A DNA stretch of 64,000 bases from Pseudomonadota bacterium (GTDB taxonomy: Bacteria; Pseudomonadota; Gammaproteobacteria; Burkholderiales; Gallionellaceae): assembly GCA_021800795.1 (NCBI GenBank), contig JAJYYO010000006.1, positions 39,589-103,588 on the forward strand. Reading direction: 5' to 3'. Shown in pieces: positions 27,993 through 40,518 of this stretch. The translations under genes were made by a program, and so were the position numbers. How positions within the stretch are numbered: the stretch's first letter is position 1; every line of letters starts with the position of its first letter. The notes beneath the pieces are model-generated. The model had not been told where the DNA came from. It ran no database searches and saw nothing but the letters and a program-made list of their open reading frames with translations.

Positions 27993-29393
27993 TCACAACT
28001 GAAAAGCCAGCCATAACAGCAGACCTTCGGCAATTTCTCGCCAAATTTTTGGCGACCGTGCATGGTAAGGAAGCGCTTTGCTCAACTGATGTTCAATCCA
28101 CGTTGAAAAGCGTTTAATGTCAGCGGGTTCATAAAATGAAACCATCATTTCATAATTCAGGAACAGGCTGCGCTGATCCAGATTGGCCGTGCCCACCAGC
28201 GCGAGCTCATCATCAATCACCACAGCCTTGGCATGAATCATATCGGGCAAAAACCAGACGCGCGCACCTGCCGAGGTGAGCTCACGCAATGCACGGTGCC
28301 GGGCAAGATCAGCCAGCCTATGGTTGGATTTTTTGGGCAAAAGCAGGTCGACCCTGACTCCTCTGCGGGCAGCGAGCGTGAGCGACATGAGCAGCGTGGG
28401 GTCAGGCACGAAATAAGGCGTGACCGCCAGAATGGATTTTCTGGAATTGAAGAAACTTGAGACCAGCACTGTGTAGAGCGTATCGTCCATCTGGTCGGGG
28501 CCGCTGACAATCAACTGTCCGACAGCGGATTCTGGCGGCTGATCCTCGAAGATCGGCGGTTCGCGACGTCCGCCTTGCGTTGCAAATTTCCAGTCCTGAT
28601 CGAACTGCTGCTGTGCTTGCAGTGCCAGCTTGCCATGCAGATCGAAGCTCAGATCGATCCAGGGCGTGCCTTTGCCTGCCGATGTCGCGTCACCTTCAAA
28701 ATAGTCCGCCGCAAGATTCCTGCCGCCGCACCAGAGCCAGCCGTTATCGACGACAACCATCTTGCGATGATTGCGCAGGTTAGTACGTCCTCGCAGTGAT
28801 GAACGAAAAGGCGGCACAAAAAGCACCACTTCGACACCTGCCTGCGACAGGCTGGTAAAGTCAGTGCGGGCGCCAAGATAGGCGCCAACACCGTCAACCA
28901 GCAATCTCACCTGTATGCCTGCCAGCGCCCGCCGCTTGAGGCTATCAGCGATTTCTTCACCCAGCCTGTCTTGCGCGAATATGAAGGTACAGAGATCAAT
29001 TGTACGCGTCGCACCCTCTATCATGTTGCGCAGAGCTTGCAATGCCTGCGTGCCATTTTCATGAATATTCAGCAGATGACAGGAGGAAGCAGCGGGGAGC
29101 GCCATGATGGCTGCGAGTTGTTGTGTTCGTGACTTGAGCGTATCAGGACAGGAAGCCCGCACTGTCAATTCATGTCTTGCCGCGCGGTTATTGCCCAACT
29201 TGCGACTGCCAAATACCAGATAAAGAGGCAGTACGACATAAGGCAGCAATATGAGCGATACGACCCAGGCGATAGCTGCCGAGGGATGACGGCGAAGGTG
29301 CAGGGTATGTGATGAGGCAACATAAACGGCCAGACCCACCATCACGATCAGACCATGAAATGTCATCCAGTGGCTAACTAAAAATCCATTCAT
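27993..29393 (-). CDS. Cardiolipin synthase-like phospholipase D family protein
   Basis: The product has 466 residues. Two N-terminal transmembrane helices (about 8-25 and 41-62) precede two PLD domains with the HKD motif: NHRKMVVVDNGW in the first half and IHAKAVVIDDEL in the second, each followed by the GG or GT and N residues (GGRNLAADY, GTANLDQRS). This matches ClsA-type enzymes, which condense two phosphatidylglycerols into cardiolipin in the inner membrane. It is upstream of a GNAT-like gene. Confidence 0.9.
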   Translation of the reverse strand: MNGFLVSHWMTFHGLIVMVGLAVYVASSHTLHLRRHPSAAIAWVVSLILLPYVVLPLYLVFGSRKLGNNRAARHELTVRASCPDTLKSRTQQLAAIMALPAASSCHLLNIHENGTQALQALRNMIEGATRTIDLCTFIFAQDRLGEEIADSLKRRALAGIQVRLLVDGVGAYLGARTDFTSLSQAGVEVVLFVPPFRSSLRGRTNLRNHRKMVVVDNGWLWCGGRNLAADYFEGDATSAGKGTPWIDLSFDLHGKLALQAQQQFDQDWKFATQGGRREPPIFEDQPPESAVGQLIVSGPDQMDDTLYTVLVSSFFNSRKSILAVTPYFVPDPTLLMSLTLAARRGVRVDLLLPKKSNHRLADLARHRALRELTSAGARVWFLPDMIHAKAVVIDDELALVGTANLDQRSLFLNYEMMVSFYEPADIKRFSTWIEHQLSKALPYHARSPKIWREIAEGLLLWLAFQL

Positions 29394-29492
29394 ATTGTCA
29401 CCCGTTGCCGCCCCGGATCAGGCGGCCTTCGGGCCGCCCCCGCATTGGCATTTCATCAGCCAGACGGTTTCGAGCTGGCTGGACTGAACAAC

Positions 29493-32400
29493 TCATTCGC
29501 TGACCAGCGGCTGGCCTGTTTCGACATTGACCTCCTCGGCGAATACGGGAAACAACAGCGGCAACAGCAGCAAGGTAAACAGCGTCGCAGTGATAATTCC
29601 GCCTACAATCACCACAGCAAACGGGCGCTGCGTTTCCGATCCGATACCATGCGACAAGGCTGCCGGCAGCAGGCCGATACCGGCCATCATGGCGGTCATC
29701 AGAATGGGACGCAGACGAGAAACGGCACCATCCATCACACTGGTCACGAGCGCCTTGCCGTTGCGCATTCCCTCGATGAACTGCTCGACCATGATCACCC
29801 CGTTCTGCACCGAAATCCCGGCCACGGCGATAAAACCGACCGCTGCGGACACCGACATGTGCAGTCCGGCCAGACCCAGACCCGCAAGTCCGCCGATCAG
29901 CGTGAACGGCACCATCAGGATCACCAGCAGGGCCTTGCGCATCGACTTGAATGCCCAGAACAGCAGCACGAAGATCATCAGTATGGACAGCGGCACGATC
30001 ACCTTGAGGCGTTTGACCGCCCGCTGCTGATTCTCGAACTGCCCGCCCCAGGCCATCGTGTAGCCCGGCGGCAAGGTGACTTGCGCATTCACCTTTTCCA
30101 TCGCTTCTGCCACAAAGCTACCCTGATCGCGCCCCAGCAGGTTGGCCTTGACGGCCACCATCCTGCCGCCTGCTTCGCGCCCCACGCGCGCGGCCCCTTG
30201 CCTGACATCGATTCTGGCTATCGAACCCAGCGGGATGGAACCGCCGCCGGGTATTGCGATGGGCAGGTCACGGACATCATCCACCGCATCGCGGTAGGGT
30301 TTGGCAATGCGTATCGTCACGTCAAAACGACGATCACCCTCATAGAAGGAATTGACCGCACTGCCCGCCAGAACGGTCTGTATGGTCGCATTCACGTCGT
30401 TGATATTCAGGCCGTATCTGGACATCTTTTGCCGATCCAGCGTGATGTTCAGCTCGGTTTGTCCGCCTACCTTGATGGCCGCCACGTCAGCCGAACCGCG
30501 TATTCCGGACAGGATATCGGCAACCTGAGTGGATTTATCTTCCAGTATCTCCAGATCTGGACCGAATATTTTGACCGAAATTTCCCCCTTCACACCGGAC
30601 AAGGCTTCTTCCACGTTGTCCTGAATCACCTGTGAGAAATTGGTCGGCACGCCGGGAATTTCCTCTATCTTGCGGGTCATGTCGGCAATCATTGCATCCT
30701 TGTCGGCAAATCGCCAGGTATCATGCGGATTCAGATCAGCCATGATTTCAAGGTTGTTCGGCCCCTTGGGATCCGTGCCGTCGTCCGGACGTCCCACCTG
30801 GGTAGCCACATTATTGACCTCCGGATAAGCGTTCAAAATCGCCCTCACCTGCCGCTCGACTTCCTTGGTTTTGTCCAGCGCGGTCGCCGGTGGCAGCGTG
30901 ATGGTCAGCCAGATATTGCCCTCATCGAGCTTGGGCAGAAATTCGCTGCCCAGCAGAGGCGAGAATGCCAGCGCGATGACCAGCGATCCGAGCGAGGCTG
31001 CCACGATGGCTTTACGACGCCCTCCCGCCCAGATCAAAAGATTGCGGTAACGTTGCTGCAATCTGTGCATCCACTCGCTGTGTTTTTCCGCCAGATCCTT
31101 GTTCTTTACCGCGTAGCTTAACAGGGCGGGCAACAGGGTCAGGGTCAACATGATGGCGCCCAGCAAGGCGAAGCTCAGGGTAAATGCGACCGGCGAAAAT
31201 ATCTTTCCCTCCACACGCTGAAAAGTGAAGATGGGCAGAAAAGCCAGAATGATGATGGCTTTGGAAAACAGTATCGGGGAACCCATCTCGATGCAGTTCT
31301 GTTTGATCAGATGAATGCGCCAGCCATACGCCTTATGTTGTGGTATCTCATCCGCCTTCGCCAGCGCCAGCTTGACCATCAGCGCCTCGACCAGCACCAC
31401 GGCGCTGTCGATGATAATACCGAAGTCCACCGCGCCTAACGAAATCAGATTGGCCGACACGCCGCGCGCATCGATCAGGATGAATGCAAACAGCAGCGCC
31501 AGCGGAATGATCGCCGCCACGGCCAGCGCAGCGTACCAGTTGCGCAGGAATAAGATTAAAATTGCCACCACCAGCAAGGCGCCGACCAGCAGGTTCTCGC
31601 TCACCGTATGTACCGTGTGTTTTACCAGTTCGGTGCGATCGTAATAGGGAACGATACTGACACCTCTGGGCAGTTTCAGACTCAGTTGCGCGATACGCTC
31701 CTTGAGTTTACCAACCACCTTGGTGGCGTTCTGCCCCTTGGTCATCTGCACGATACCTTCCACCACATTGTCGTGCTCATTGAAAGCCACGATCCCGGAA
31801 CGCGGGCGGTCGCCCACTGCAACCGTACCCACATCGCCCACCATCACGGTCTTGCCGTTCTGTGCCGTGATAACCACGCGCGAAATGTCGTCCAGATTTT
31901 GAAACAGTCCGATGCTGCGCACCACCAGCGCCTCATCGCCGCGCTTGATGATGCCGCCGCCGGTGTTGCTGCTGTTGGCGCCGAGCGCCTGGGCGACCTG
32001 ATCGATGGTGACGTTGAATTTGCGCAACAGGGACGGATTGATGCTGATCTGGTATTCCTTGACCGTACCGCCAAAACTGACCACATCGGCCACGCCCTGA
32101 ACCTGACGCAAGGCCGGACGCAACACCCAGTCCTGCAAGGCGCGAACCTCATTGGGCGGCATATCCTTAGGCACATCGAGCACATAGCGATACACTTCGC
32201 CGACTGCATTGCTGAGCGGCGCCAGACCCGGCTGCACGCCGGGCGGCAGCGTCACGTTCTGCAATTTCTCCAGAACCTGCTGGCGAGCAAAATAGTCGTC
32301 GGTGTTATCGGAAAAAGTCAGCGTAATCACCGACAAGCCGGTGATCGATACCGAACGCAACTGGGTCATGCGAGGCACGCCGCTCATTTCCCGCTCGATC

Positions 32401-32603
32401 GGCAGGGTTACGCTGCGTTCGACTTCTTCCGGCGCCTGCCCCGGCATTTGCGTGACAATTTGCACCTGTACATCCTGCACATCGGGAAAGGCTTCAATCG
32501 GCAGATTATCCAGCGCGCGCAAACCAAAAATAACCAGAACCAGCGCGCCGGCCAGCACGAACACGCGCTGCTGCAGGGCAAAGGTGATGAGTTTTGCCAG
32601 CAT
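29493..32603 (-). CDS. HME-RND (CzcA/CusA-type) efflux pump
   Basis: The 1,036-residue protein is an RND transporter with 12 helices and two large periplasmic loops. The start ALQQRVFVLAGALVL and the text IEAFPDVQDVQVQIVTQMPG are typical of the heavy-metal efflux branch. The proton-relay helix reads DFGIIIDSAVVLVEA; in many relatives EN follows, here EA. The metal cannot be assigned. It works with the adaptor and outer-membrane protein encoded upstream. Uniquely, its ATG is separated from the adaptor stop by a 181-base inverted-repeat element. Confidence 0.92.
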   Translation of the reverse strand: MLAKLITFALQQRVFVLAGALVLVIFGLRALDNLPIEAFPDVQDVQVQIVTQMPGQAPEEVERSVTLPIEREMSGVPRMTQLRSVSITGLSVITLTFSDNTDDYFARQQVLEKLQNVTLPPGVQPGLAPLSNAVGEVYRYVLDVPKDMPPNEVRALQDWVLRPALRQVQGVADVVSFGGTVKEYQISINPSLLRKFNVTIDQVAQALGANSSNTGGGIIKRGDEALVVRSIGLFQNLDDISRVVITAQNGKTVMVGDVGTVAVGDRPRSGIVAFNEHDNVVEGIVQMTKGQNATKVVGKLKERIAQLSLKLPRGVSIVPYYDRTELVKHTVHTVSENLLVGALLVVAILILFLRNWYAALAVAAIIPLALLFAFILIDARGVSANLISLGAVDFGIIIDSAVVLVEALMVKLALAKADEIPQHKAYGWRIHLIKQNCIEMGSPILFSKAIIILAFLPIFTFQRVEGKIFSPVAFTLSFALLGAIMLTLTLLPALLSYAVKNKDLAEKHSEWMHRLQQRYRNLLIWAGGRRKAIVAASLGSLVIALAFSPLLGSEFLPKLDEGNIWLTITLPPATALDKTKEVERQVRAILNAYPEVNNVATQVGRPDDGTDPKGPNNLEIMADLNPHDTWRFADKDAMIADMTRKIEEIPGVPTNFSQVIQDNVEEALSGVKGEISVKIFGPDLEILEDKSTQVADILSGIRGSADVAAIKVGGQTELNITLDRQKMSRYGLNINDVNATIQTVLAGSAVNSFYEGDRRFDVTIRIAKPYRDAVDDVRDLPIAIPGGGSIPLGSIARIDVRQGAARVGREAGGRMVAVKANLLGRDQGSFVAEAMEKVNAQVTLPPGYTMAWGGQFENQQRAVKRLKVIVPLSILMIFVLLFWAFKSMRKALLVILMVPFTLIGGLAGLGLAGLHMSVSAAVGFIAVAGISVQNGVIMVEQFIEGMRNGKALVTSVMDGAVSRLRPILMTAMMAGIGLLPAALSHGIGSETQRPFAVVIVGGIITATLFTLLLLPLLFPVFAEEVNVETGQPLVSE

Positions 32604-32605
32604 CA

Positions 32606-32786
32606 GGGAACCTCAAAAAATCCAGAATTTTGCGAGCATCCGCTTCGCGGATTGCCTGCATAAACCGTTAGGGATGAAACGCAAGGAGCCGCGCAGCGAA
32701 TGGCGAGACATATCATATAGATAGGCGAGGAATGAGCGAGCATGCGACGCCGTGCTTCGCCTAAAAAATGGATTTTAGAGGTTCCC
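32606..32786. mobile_element. 181-base miniature inverted-repeat element between pump and adaptor genes
   Basis: The ends are inverted copies: GGGAACCTCAAAAAATCCA from the left and GGGAACCTCTAAAATCCA from the right, continuing with partial match to about 30 bases. A 4-base direct repeat ATCA flanks it (32602-32605 and 32787-32790). No credible gene lies inside. The size, ends and target duplication fit a MITE mobilised in trans by an IS transposase. The insertion falls inside an ancestral TGATG stop/start overlap. Similar GGAACC termini occur at 58252-58360. Confidence 0.85.
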
Positions 32787-32787
32787 A

Positions 32788-33942
32788 TCAGTCGTTACCC
32801 GCCAGTTCCGCATTCAACAGCAAAGCGCCGCTGGTGACCACCCGCTCTCCGGCTTTGAGCCCTTCCTTGACGTAACTGTCCGGATGTCCCTGCAAGCCAA
32901 GCAGGACCCGGCGTCGCTGCAACACACCCACGCCATGTTCGACGAATACGTAGCTGTACAGGCCTTGCGTAAAGATCGCCGTATTCGGAATGCGCGGCAG
33001 GCGGGAATGCAAGTCGGCAATCGGTGTGACCTGCGCGTACATTTCAGGTTTCAACTTGAATTGGGCATTATCGATCTCGCATCTCACCTGCATGCGCCTC
33101 GTTACCGGATCAAGAGAACCTGCAATCGCGGTAATCTTGCCGATAAACGAATCGTCAGGATAAGCATCGACCTGCGCCAGCACATCCTGACCGATACGCA
33201 CCTTGCCTATCAGTTGTTCCGGCAGATCAATCTGCGCCCAGACATGGGCCGGATCGCTGATGACAAACAGCGGATTTGCAGCATCCGGACGCACCTCGCT
33301 GCCCGCACTGACCTGGCGTTCGCTGATCGTGCCCGCCTCGGGCGCTCGCAACACATACTGGGGCGCCGTCGCAAAATTACCGTTCAGATTGGCGAGTCGC
33401 GATTTGGCACGGACAGCTTCAGCCTCTGCCTGACGCCAGTCCGCCTCCGCTCCTTCCAGATCTTTGCGAGCCAGCCCCTGAGCCTCAAAAGTCAGCCTGG
33501 CGCGTTCATAGGTTTCGCGCTTTCTCAACAGATCAGCATCCGCGCGGCTGCTGTCCGCAACCGCCTGCGCATAATCGGGCGAATCCAGTATCAATATTCC
33601 CTCACCCGCTTTGACCTGTTTGCCGATTTCAGCCAGAATTTTGACCACTCTGCCCGCAATCGGGGAGAAAACGCGCGCGGTTCTGTTATCGTCGTAGACG
33701 ATCCGCGCATTCAAGGGCTCCACCAGCGGCTCAGGAAACGCCTCGACTGTCTGTATCTTGATGAAGGTCAACTGCGGTGCGTTGACCTCAAAATGCAGGG
33801 TATCCGAACTCTTGTGCAGGGTTGGCAGGGCCGCTGCGCGGGGCTTGCCGGACTCATGATTTTTTTGCCAGCCAAAATAGGCTGCTCCGCCCAATACCAG
33901 CACCAATATCAATACGACAATTTTCATATCCAGCCTGATCAT
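32788..33942 (-). CDS. Efflux RND periplasmic adaptor subunit
   Basis: The 384-residue membrane fusion protein has an N-terminal anchor (VVLILVLVLGGAAYFGW), a lipoyl/barrel-sandwich half (IAGRVVKILAEIGKQVKAGEGILIL) and a helical hairpin (about 150-215), followed by the second lipoyl half (VLRAPEAGTISERQVSAGSEV) and beta-barrel domains. It bridges pump and outer-membrane channel in the periplasm. Its start overlaps the channel gene's stop (ATGA). Its stop TGA forms part of the duplicated TGAT flanking the inserted element. Confidence 0.92.
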   Translation of the reverse strand: MIRLDMKIVVLILVLVLGGAAYFGWQKNHESGKPRAAALPTLHKSSDTLHFEVNAPQLTFIKIQTVEAFPEPLVEPLNARIVYDDNRTARVFSPIAGRVVKILAEIGKQVKAGEGILILDSPDYAQAVADSSRADADLLRKRETYERARLTFEAQGLARKDLEGAEADWRQAEAEAVRAKSRLANLNGNFATAPQYVLRAPEAGTISERQVSAGSEVRPDAANPLFVISDPAHVWAQIDLPEQLIGKVRIGQDVLAQVDAYPDDSFIGKITAIAGSLDPVTRRMQVRCEIDNAQFKLKPEMYAQVTPIADLHSRLPRIPNTAIFTQGLYSYVFVEHGVGVLQRRRVLLGLQGHPDSYVKEGLKAGERVVTSGALLLNAELAGND

Positions 33943-35489
33943 GAAGCGTGTTCTCCTTGTTGCAAATTCGCAGGGCGATCAACGGTGTGGTTCCACCAGC
34001 CGCCGCCGAGCGCCTGATAGAGTGCTGCCGTGTCCCCCAACCGGGCAGCCTGTGCCTGTATCAGGCTGAGGGTATTCAACTGATAGTTCTGTTCGGCAAT
34101 CAGCAGGCTCTGATAGCTGACATAGCCCAGCCTGTATTGGCGGCGCGTGAGCTCCAGCATTTTTTTGCCTGCCTGCTCGGCGGCAGCGGCAGATTTCAGC
34201 GCATCGGCATCCGACTCTATGGCATGCAAGGTATCCGCGACGTTCTGCAACGCGGCGATCACCGTGCCGCGATACCGGGCAGCAGCGCCGATCAGCGCCT
34301 GCTCGGCGCCTTTTGACTGTGCGCGCAGAGTGCCTCCGTCAAAGATGGTCTGCGCGACATTGCCCACCACGCTGAAAAAACCACCGCCGGCACGGAACAT
34401 CCAGTCGGGACTGGACGCCATGCCTCCCATCACCGCCTGAACAGAAAATTGCGGCAGCCGGTTGGCAATCGCCACGCCATAGAGCGCGCTGGCATCGTGC
34501 AGCTGTTCCTCGGCTATCCTTACATCGGGGCGCTGCTCAACCAGTTGCGAAGGCAGGCTCAACGGCAATTCTTCAGGCAGATGCAGGTCGGCAAGCTCGA
34601 AGGTCTCCGGCACATCGTTGTCGGGCGTATTGCCGGCCAGAGCGCGTATCAGATCACGCGTCTGCTCCAGTTGTTTATTGAGCGGCGGCAACGCCTGTTC
34701 GGCCTGGGCTAATGCGGCTTCCCCGGCTGCCACATCGATCTCGGCCAGATAGCCCAGCACCAGTTGGCGGTGCATGATGGCAAGATTCTCGCGATTGATG
34801 GCAATCACCCTGGTCACGGCTGCGATCTGCGCGCGCAGACTGGCTTCCTCAAAGGCGGCGGCAACCAGATTCGAGGCCAGCGTAATATACGTTGCCCGCA
34901 ACTGCATCTGTTGCTGCTGTTCCTGCGCCTGAGCCGACTCGACCCGTCTCTTCTGCAAACCGAACACATCGGGGACATAACCGATGTTCATCTGAGCGAC
35001 ATGAAAGTTGTAATAAGCCGGGCCGTTATAATTGGGGCCGGCCGGATTGGAATAAGTCTGTATCAGTGTGCCGTTACCCTGTATACCGGGAGAGTTGCCG
35101 CCCATATTACCCGCCAGCTTGTTGCGCGAAGGCGAGTAACTCACCCCGACAGTCGGATAGAAAAACCCCTGTTGCGCGATGACATTTTGTTGTGCCGAAC
35201 GCAGCGCTGCCTGTGCCGTTTCAATGTCAGGATTAGCCTTGAAGGCGCGTTCTATCAACGCGTTCAACGGTGCTGACTGGAACAACGACCACCAGTCCCC
35301 GGGGATTTGTCCGGCAACGGAAAAATGCTGCGCGCCGCCCTGCAGGGTATCCGCCGATGAGGTCTGCACAGCCAGGGATTGCGGCGTATAGGCGATCGAC
35401 ACAGGCGCCGCCGGGCGTTTGAAATCCGGGCCTGCGGTACAACCTGCCAGCAGCAGCAAAGGGAACGCGAGTAAAAATCTTCTGAACAA
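33939..35489 (-). CDS. NodT-family outer-membrane efflux lipoprotein
   Basis: The 516-residue TolC-like channel has a lipoprotein signal with lipobox LAGC and the NodT-type start CTAGPDFKRP. Two internally similar coiled-coil repeats of the outer-membrane factor family follow, with periodic Ala/Gln-rich helices such as ANPDIETAQAALRSAQQNV and LAQAEQALPPLNKQLEQTRDLI, and the conserved VEQRPDVRIAEEQL. Translation appears to start at TTG 35489 with GGA about 9 bases upstream. It is the first gene of the efflux operon. Confidence 0.9.
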   Translation of the reverse strand: MFRRFLLAFPLLLLAGCTAGPDFKRPAAPVSIAYTPQSLAVQTSSADTLQGGAQHFSVAGQIPGDWWSLFQSAPLNALIERAFKANPDIETAQAALRSAQQNVIAQQGFFYPTVGVSYSPSRNKLAGNMGGNSPGIQGNGTLIQTYSNPAGPNYNGPAYYNFHVAQMNIGYVPDVFGLQKRRVESAQAQEQQQQMQLRATYITLASNLVAAAFEEASLRAQIAAVTRVIAINRENLAIMHRQLVLGYLAEIDVAAGEAALAQAEQALPPLNKQLEQTRDLIRALAGNTPDNDVPETFELADLHLPEELPLSLPSQLVEQRPDVRIAEEQLHDASALYGVAIANRLPQFSVQAVMGGMASSPDWMFRAGGGFFSVVGNVAQTIFDGGTLRAQSKGAEQALIGAAARYRGTVIAALQNVADTLHAIESDADALKSAAAAEQAGKKMLELTRRQYRLGYVSYQSLLIAEQNYQLNTLSLIQAQAARLGDTAALYQALGGGWWNHTVDRPANLQQGEHAS

Positions 35490-35881
35490 GGTAAAAAATC
35501 CATCCAGTAAAAACGGCTGTTTCCACCAACGGGCATCAAACCCTGTGGCGAGGGACGCGAATACTAGCAGAATTAGGCTGCTTTTATGTTATTGGTCCCG
35601 GTCATTGATTGCGGAAATTTCGCATAAATTTTGCAACAATTCCTTACAGTCGCAAAATAACAAAATAAATTGTTAAAAATCAAATATTTAACAATATTAC
35701 GCGATTCTTGCTAACGCTATTTTCTTTGAGAGTCTCCAAGCATACCCTGCCGCATGAACATCGTACGCCGTTCACGACCAACCGCCAGAGTCGTCAGTCG
35801 GCTCCGGTGTACCCTATGCGCTGCCCGGCCCGCTGGTTATAATCGACATCTTATCTATCTCGCCTATTCGGAGACTTTGCC
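35490..35881. promoter_or_regulatory. 392-base divergent intergenic region between efflux operon and acnA
   Basis: No gene is seen here. The middle is AT-rich and holds a perfect inverted repeat, ATTGTTAAA (35669-35677) and TTTAACAAT (35687-35695), with a 9-base loop; it could be an operator or a short hairpin. Close to acnA, TATAAT at 35838-35843 is a good -10 candidate, but no convincing -35 is found at normal spacing. GGAG about 8 bases before the acnA ATG is the ribosome site. Confidence 0.5.
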
Positions 35882-38683
<2,802 letters not shown>

Positions 38684-38691
38684 CGTTAGAT

Positions 38692-38745
38692 TCGCGCAAG
38701 CGTTCGTTCGTCCCCTCTCCCTCCGGGAGAGGGTTTGGGTGAGGG
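38692..38745 (-). repeat. Palindromic repeat copy just after acnA
   Basis: On the minus strand it reads CCCTCACCCAAACCCTCTCC, then GGAGGGAGAGGGG and a CGAACGAACG tail. It starts 9 bases after the acnA stop, so it may also serve as an mRNA 3' hairpin. It matches the copy at 45936-45990 closely. Confidence 0.8.
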
Positions 38746-38778
38746 AGTGGACGCATAGATTAGTAGCGCTACTTGCCG

Positions 38779-39207
38779 TCAGGAAAATTTCAGTCGCACG
38801 CGCAGTTCACGAAAGGTGTCAGCCTGCATCGCGTCGGGGAAAATCACCTGACAGACCGGCAACGCACGGCCCTTCAAGCTGACACACAGCACGACACAAC
38901 AGGGTGTGACGACCGTCTGATGCGCAAGCTCGCCGTCCAGTATATTCCCGGCAGATATGCTAACCGCCACACGCCTCCGGTTCAGCGAAAAGCTGCGCCA
39001 GCCTGTCCGCATATGACGATAAATCTGAAGCAGCATACTGGCGAAAATAAACAGCGCGATGCACAGACGCGCCCACAGCGCAAGATTGGTCAGAAAAATG
39101 GAAGCAACCGCCAGCAGATGCACGACCAGCAGCATCAGCACATACGTTGCAGAGGGTCTGATGGAAAACAGCATGGATTCGGTCGTAATGAACTCCTCAG
39201 CAAGCAT
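38779..39207 (-). CDS. YgfX-like small membrane protein
   Basis: The product has 142 residues with two adjacent hydrophobic helices (about 20-38 and 42-60), then a soluble basic domain (RHMRTGWRSFSLNRRRVAVS, a beta-rich tail ending RLKFS). The layout and the terminal FRELRVRLKF text resemble the YgfX family, inner-membrane proteins linked to SdhE and cell-shape effects in E. coli. Assignment is tentative. The ATG at 39207 is used; ATG 39174 is an alternative. No sdhE is adjacent. Confidence 0.55.
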   Translation of the reverse strand: MLAEEFITTESMLFSIRPSATYVLMLLVVHLLAVASIFLTNLALWARLCIALFIFASMLLQIYRHMRTGWRSFSLNRRRVAVSISAGNILDGELAHQTVVTPCCVVLCVSLKGRALPVCQVIFPDAMQADTFRELRVRLKFS

Positions 39208-39269
39208 AAAACCGCAATTCCATCACCCGCATACTCTGTCAAATATGCGGGTCCACTGATCAAAACTGT

Positions 39270-40439
39270 TCAAGTCACCGCGTAAACTGCGACGATCAGC
39301 ACCAGCACCGCCAGCAGCATCAGCAACTTGAATCTACCGCCAACTTCTCCCGTCGCGGCAGGCGTTGCGGTGCGTGCGGGCATGACAGGGCGCACTCTGG
39401 GCGTCGGCTGCTGACTCACCTGCGGTCGCATCATCTTGAGCGTTTTTGATAATTCATCGACTTCTTCCGGATTCGCGGTCAATGCAGCCAATCGCATCGT
39501 CGCTTCGCTCGAATCGAATGCATGTGACAAACCCAGCGGCGTGAACTCATCCTCATGCTCGTTGTGCACGGCGCTCGCACCCAGCTTCTCTGCGGAGTCG
39601 CCTGCCGGACTGACGCTCGGCAATGTCTCACGGCAAGCGCGTAAATCGATCGAAAAATCGCGTGCATTCTGATACCGGTCATCCACCCCTTTAGCGAGTG
39701 CCTTGGCCACGATAAAGTTGAGCATATCCGGCACGTTAGCGTTGAGTTTAGCCGGCGCCACAGGCACGGAATTGAGCGTCTGGAACATGATGGCGTTGAC
39801 ATTTTCACCCAGAAATGGCGCAACGCCGGTGAGCATCTCATACAGCATCACCCCCAGCGAAAATATATCCGAACGCTGATCGATCAGCTTTCCGAGAACC
39901 TGTTCCGGCGACATGTACTTTGGCGAACCCAGCACCATCCCCGTCTGTGTGCGCACCGCCGAACTCGCCATGCGCGCAATACCAAAATCGGTAATCTTCA
40001 CATGACCATCGCGTATCACCATGATGTTGGACGGCTTGATATCCCGGTGCACAATGTCATGTTCATGCGCGTAAGCCAGCCCTGAAGCCACCTGCGCCAC
40101 AATATCCAGCACCTGATTGACCGGCAGCCTGCCCTTCTCGCGCAACAGGTCGCGCAACTCGCATCCCTGCAAAAACTCCATGGCAATGTAGGCGATGTCC
40201 CCGCTCTTGCCCACATCGTAAATCGTCACGATATTCGGGTGATTGAGGCGGCCGGCGGCGCGGGCTTCCTGATAGAAACGGGCCTCGTATTCCTCTTTTT
40301 CTTCCTGCGCCAGTCCAAGGTTGATGGTCTTGATGGCGACGACACGGTCGATCAGGGGATCACGGGCCTTGTAAACGACGCCCATTGCCCCCTGACCTAA
40401 TTCGCTGATCACTTCGTAGCGACCCAACTGACTAATCAT
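39270..40439 (-). CDS. Membrane-anchored Ser/Thr protein kinase
   Basis: The 389-residue Hanks-type kinase has the glycine loop GQGAMGVVY near 16-23, catalytic Lys37 (VAIKTI), HRDIKPSN at 131-138 and DFG at 151-153, then SPKYMSPEQ as the activation segment end. After the kinase domain (to about 270) comes a low-complexity linker and a C-terminal transmembrane helix (LLMLLAVLVLIVAVYAV). It has no extracellular sensor domain. GTG 40448 is in frame, but ATG 40439 follows AGGTGG at good spacing. The next gene upstream encodes a cyclase-like protein on the same strand. Confidence 0.92.
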   Translation of the reverse strand: MISQLGRYEVISELGQGAMGVVYKARDPLIDRVVAIKTINLGLAQEEKEEYEARFYQEARAAGRLNHPNIVTIYDVGKSGDIAYIAMEFLQGCELRDLLREKGRLPVNQVLDIVAQVASGLAYAHEHDIVHRDIKPSNIMVIRDGHVKITDFGIARMASSAVRTQTGMVLGSPKYMSPEQVLGKLIDQRSDIFSLGVMLYEMLTGVAPFLGENVNAIMFQTLNSVPVAPAKLNANVPDMLNFIVAKALAKGVDDRYQNARDFSIDLRACRETLPSVSPAGDSAEKLGASAVHNEHEDEFTPLGLSHAFDSSEATMRLAALTANPEEVDELSKTLKMMRPQVSQQPTPRVRPVMPARTATPAATGEVGGRFKLLMLLAVLVLIVAVYAVT

Positions 40440-40518
40440 CGCAGCCACCTGAATTCAAACTTGCCCCCGGCGTGCAAGTTTAACTTGAACATGGTCATAT
40501 GTCCGGGCCTGTTCATAT

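Noticed and set aside
29445..30635. A 396-codon open frame antisense to the RND pump gene
   Set aside because: It lies wholly inside the pump gene on the other strand, has a His/Arg/Gln-rich composition typical of antisense frames in GC-rich genes, and shows no domain.
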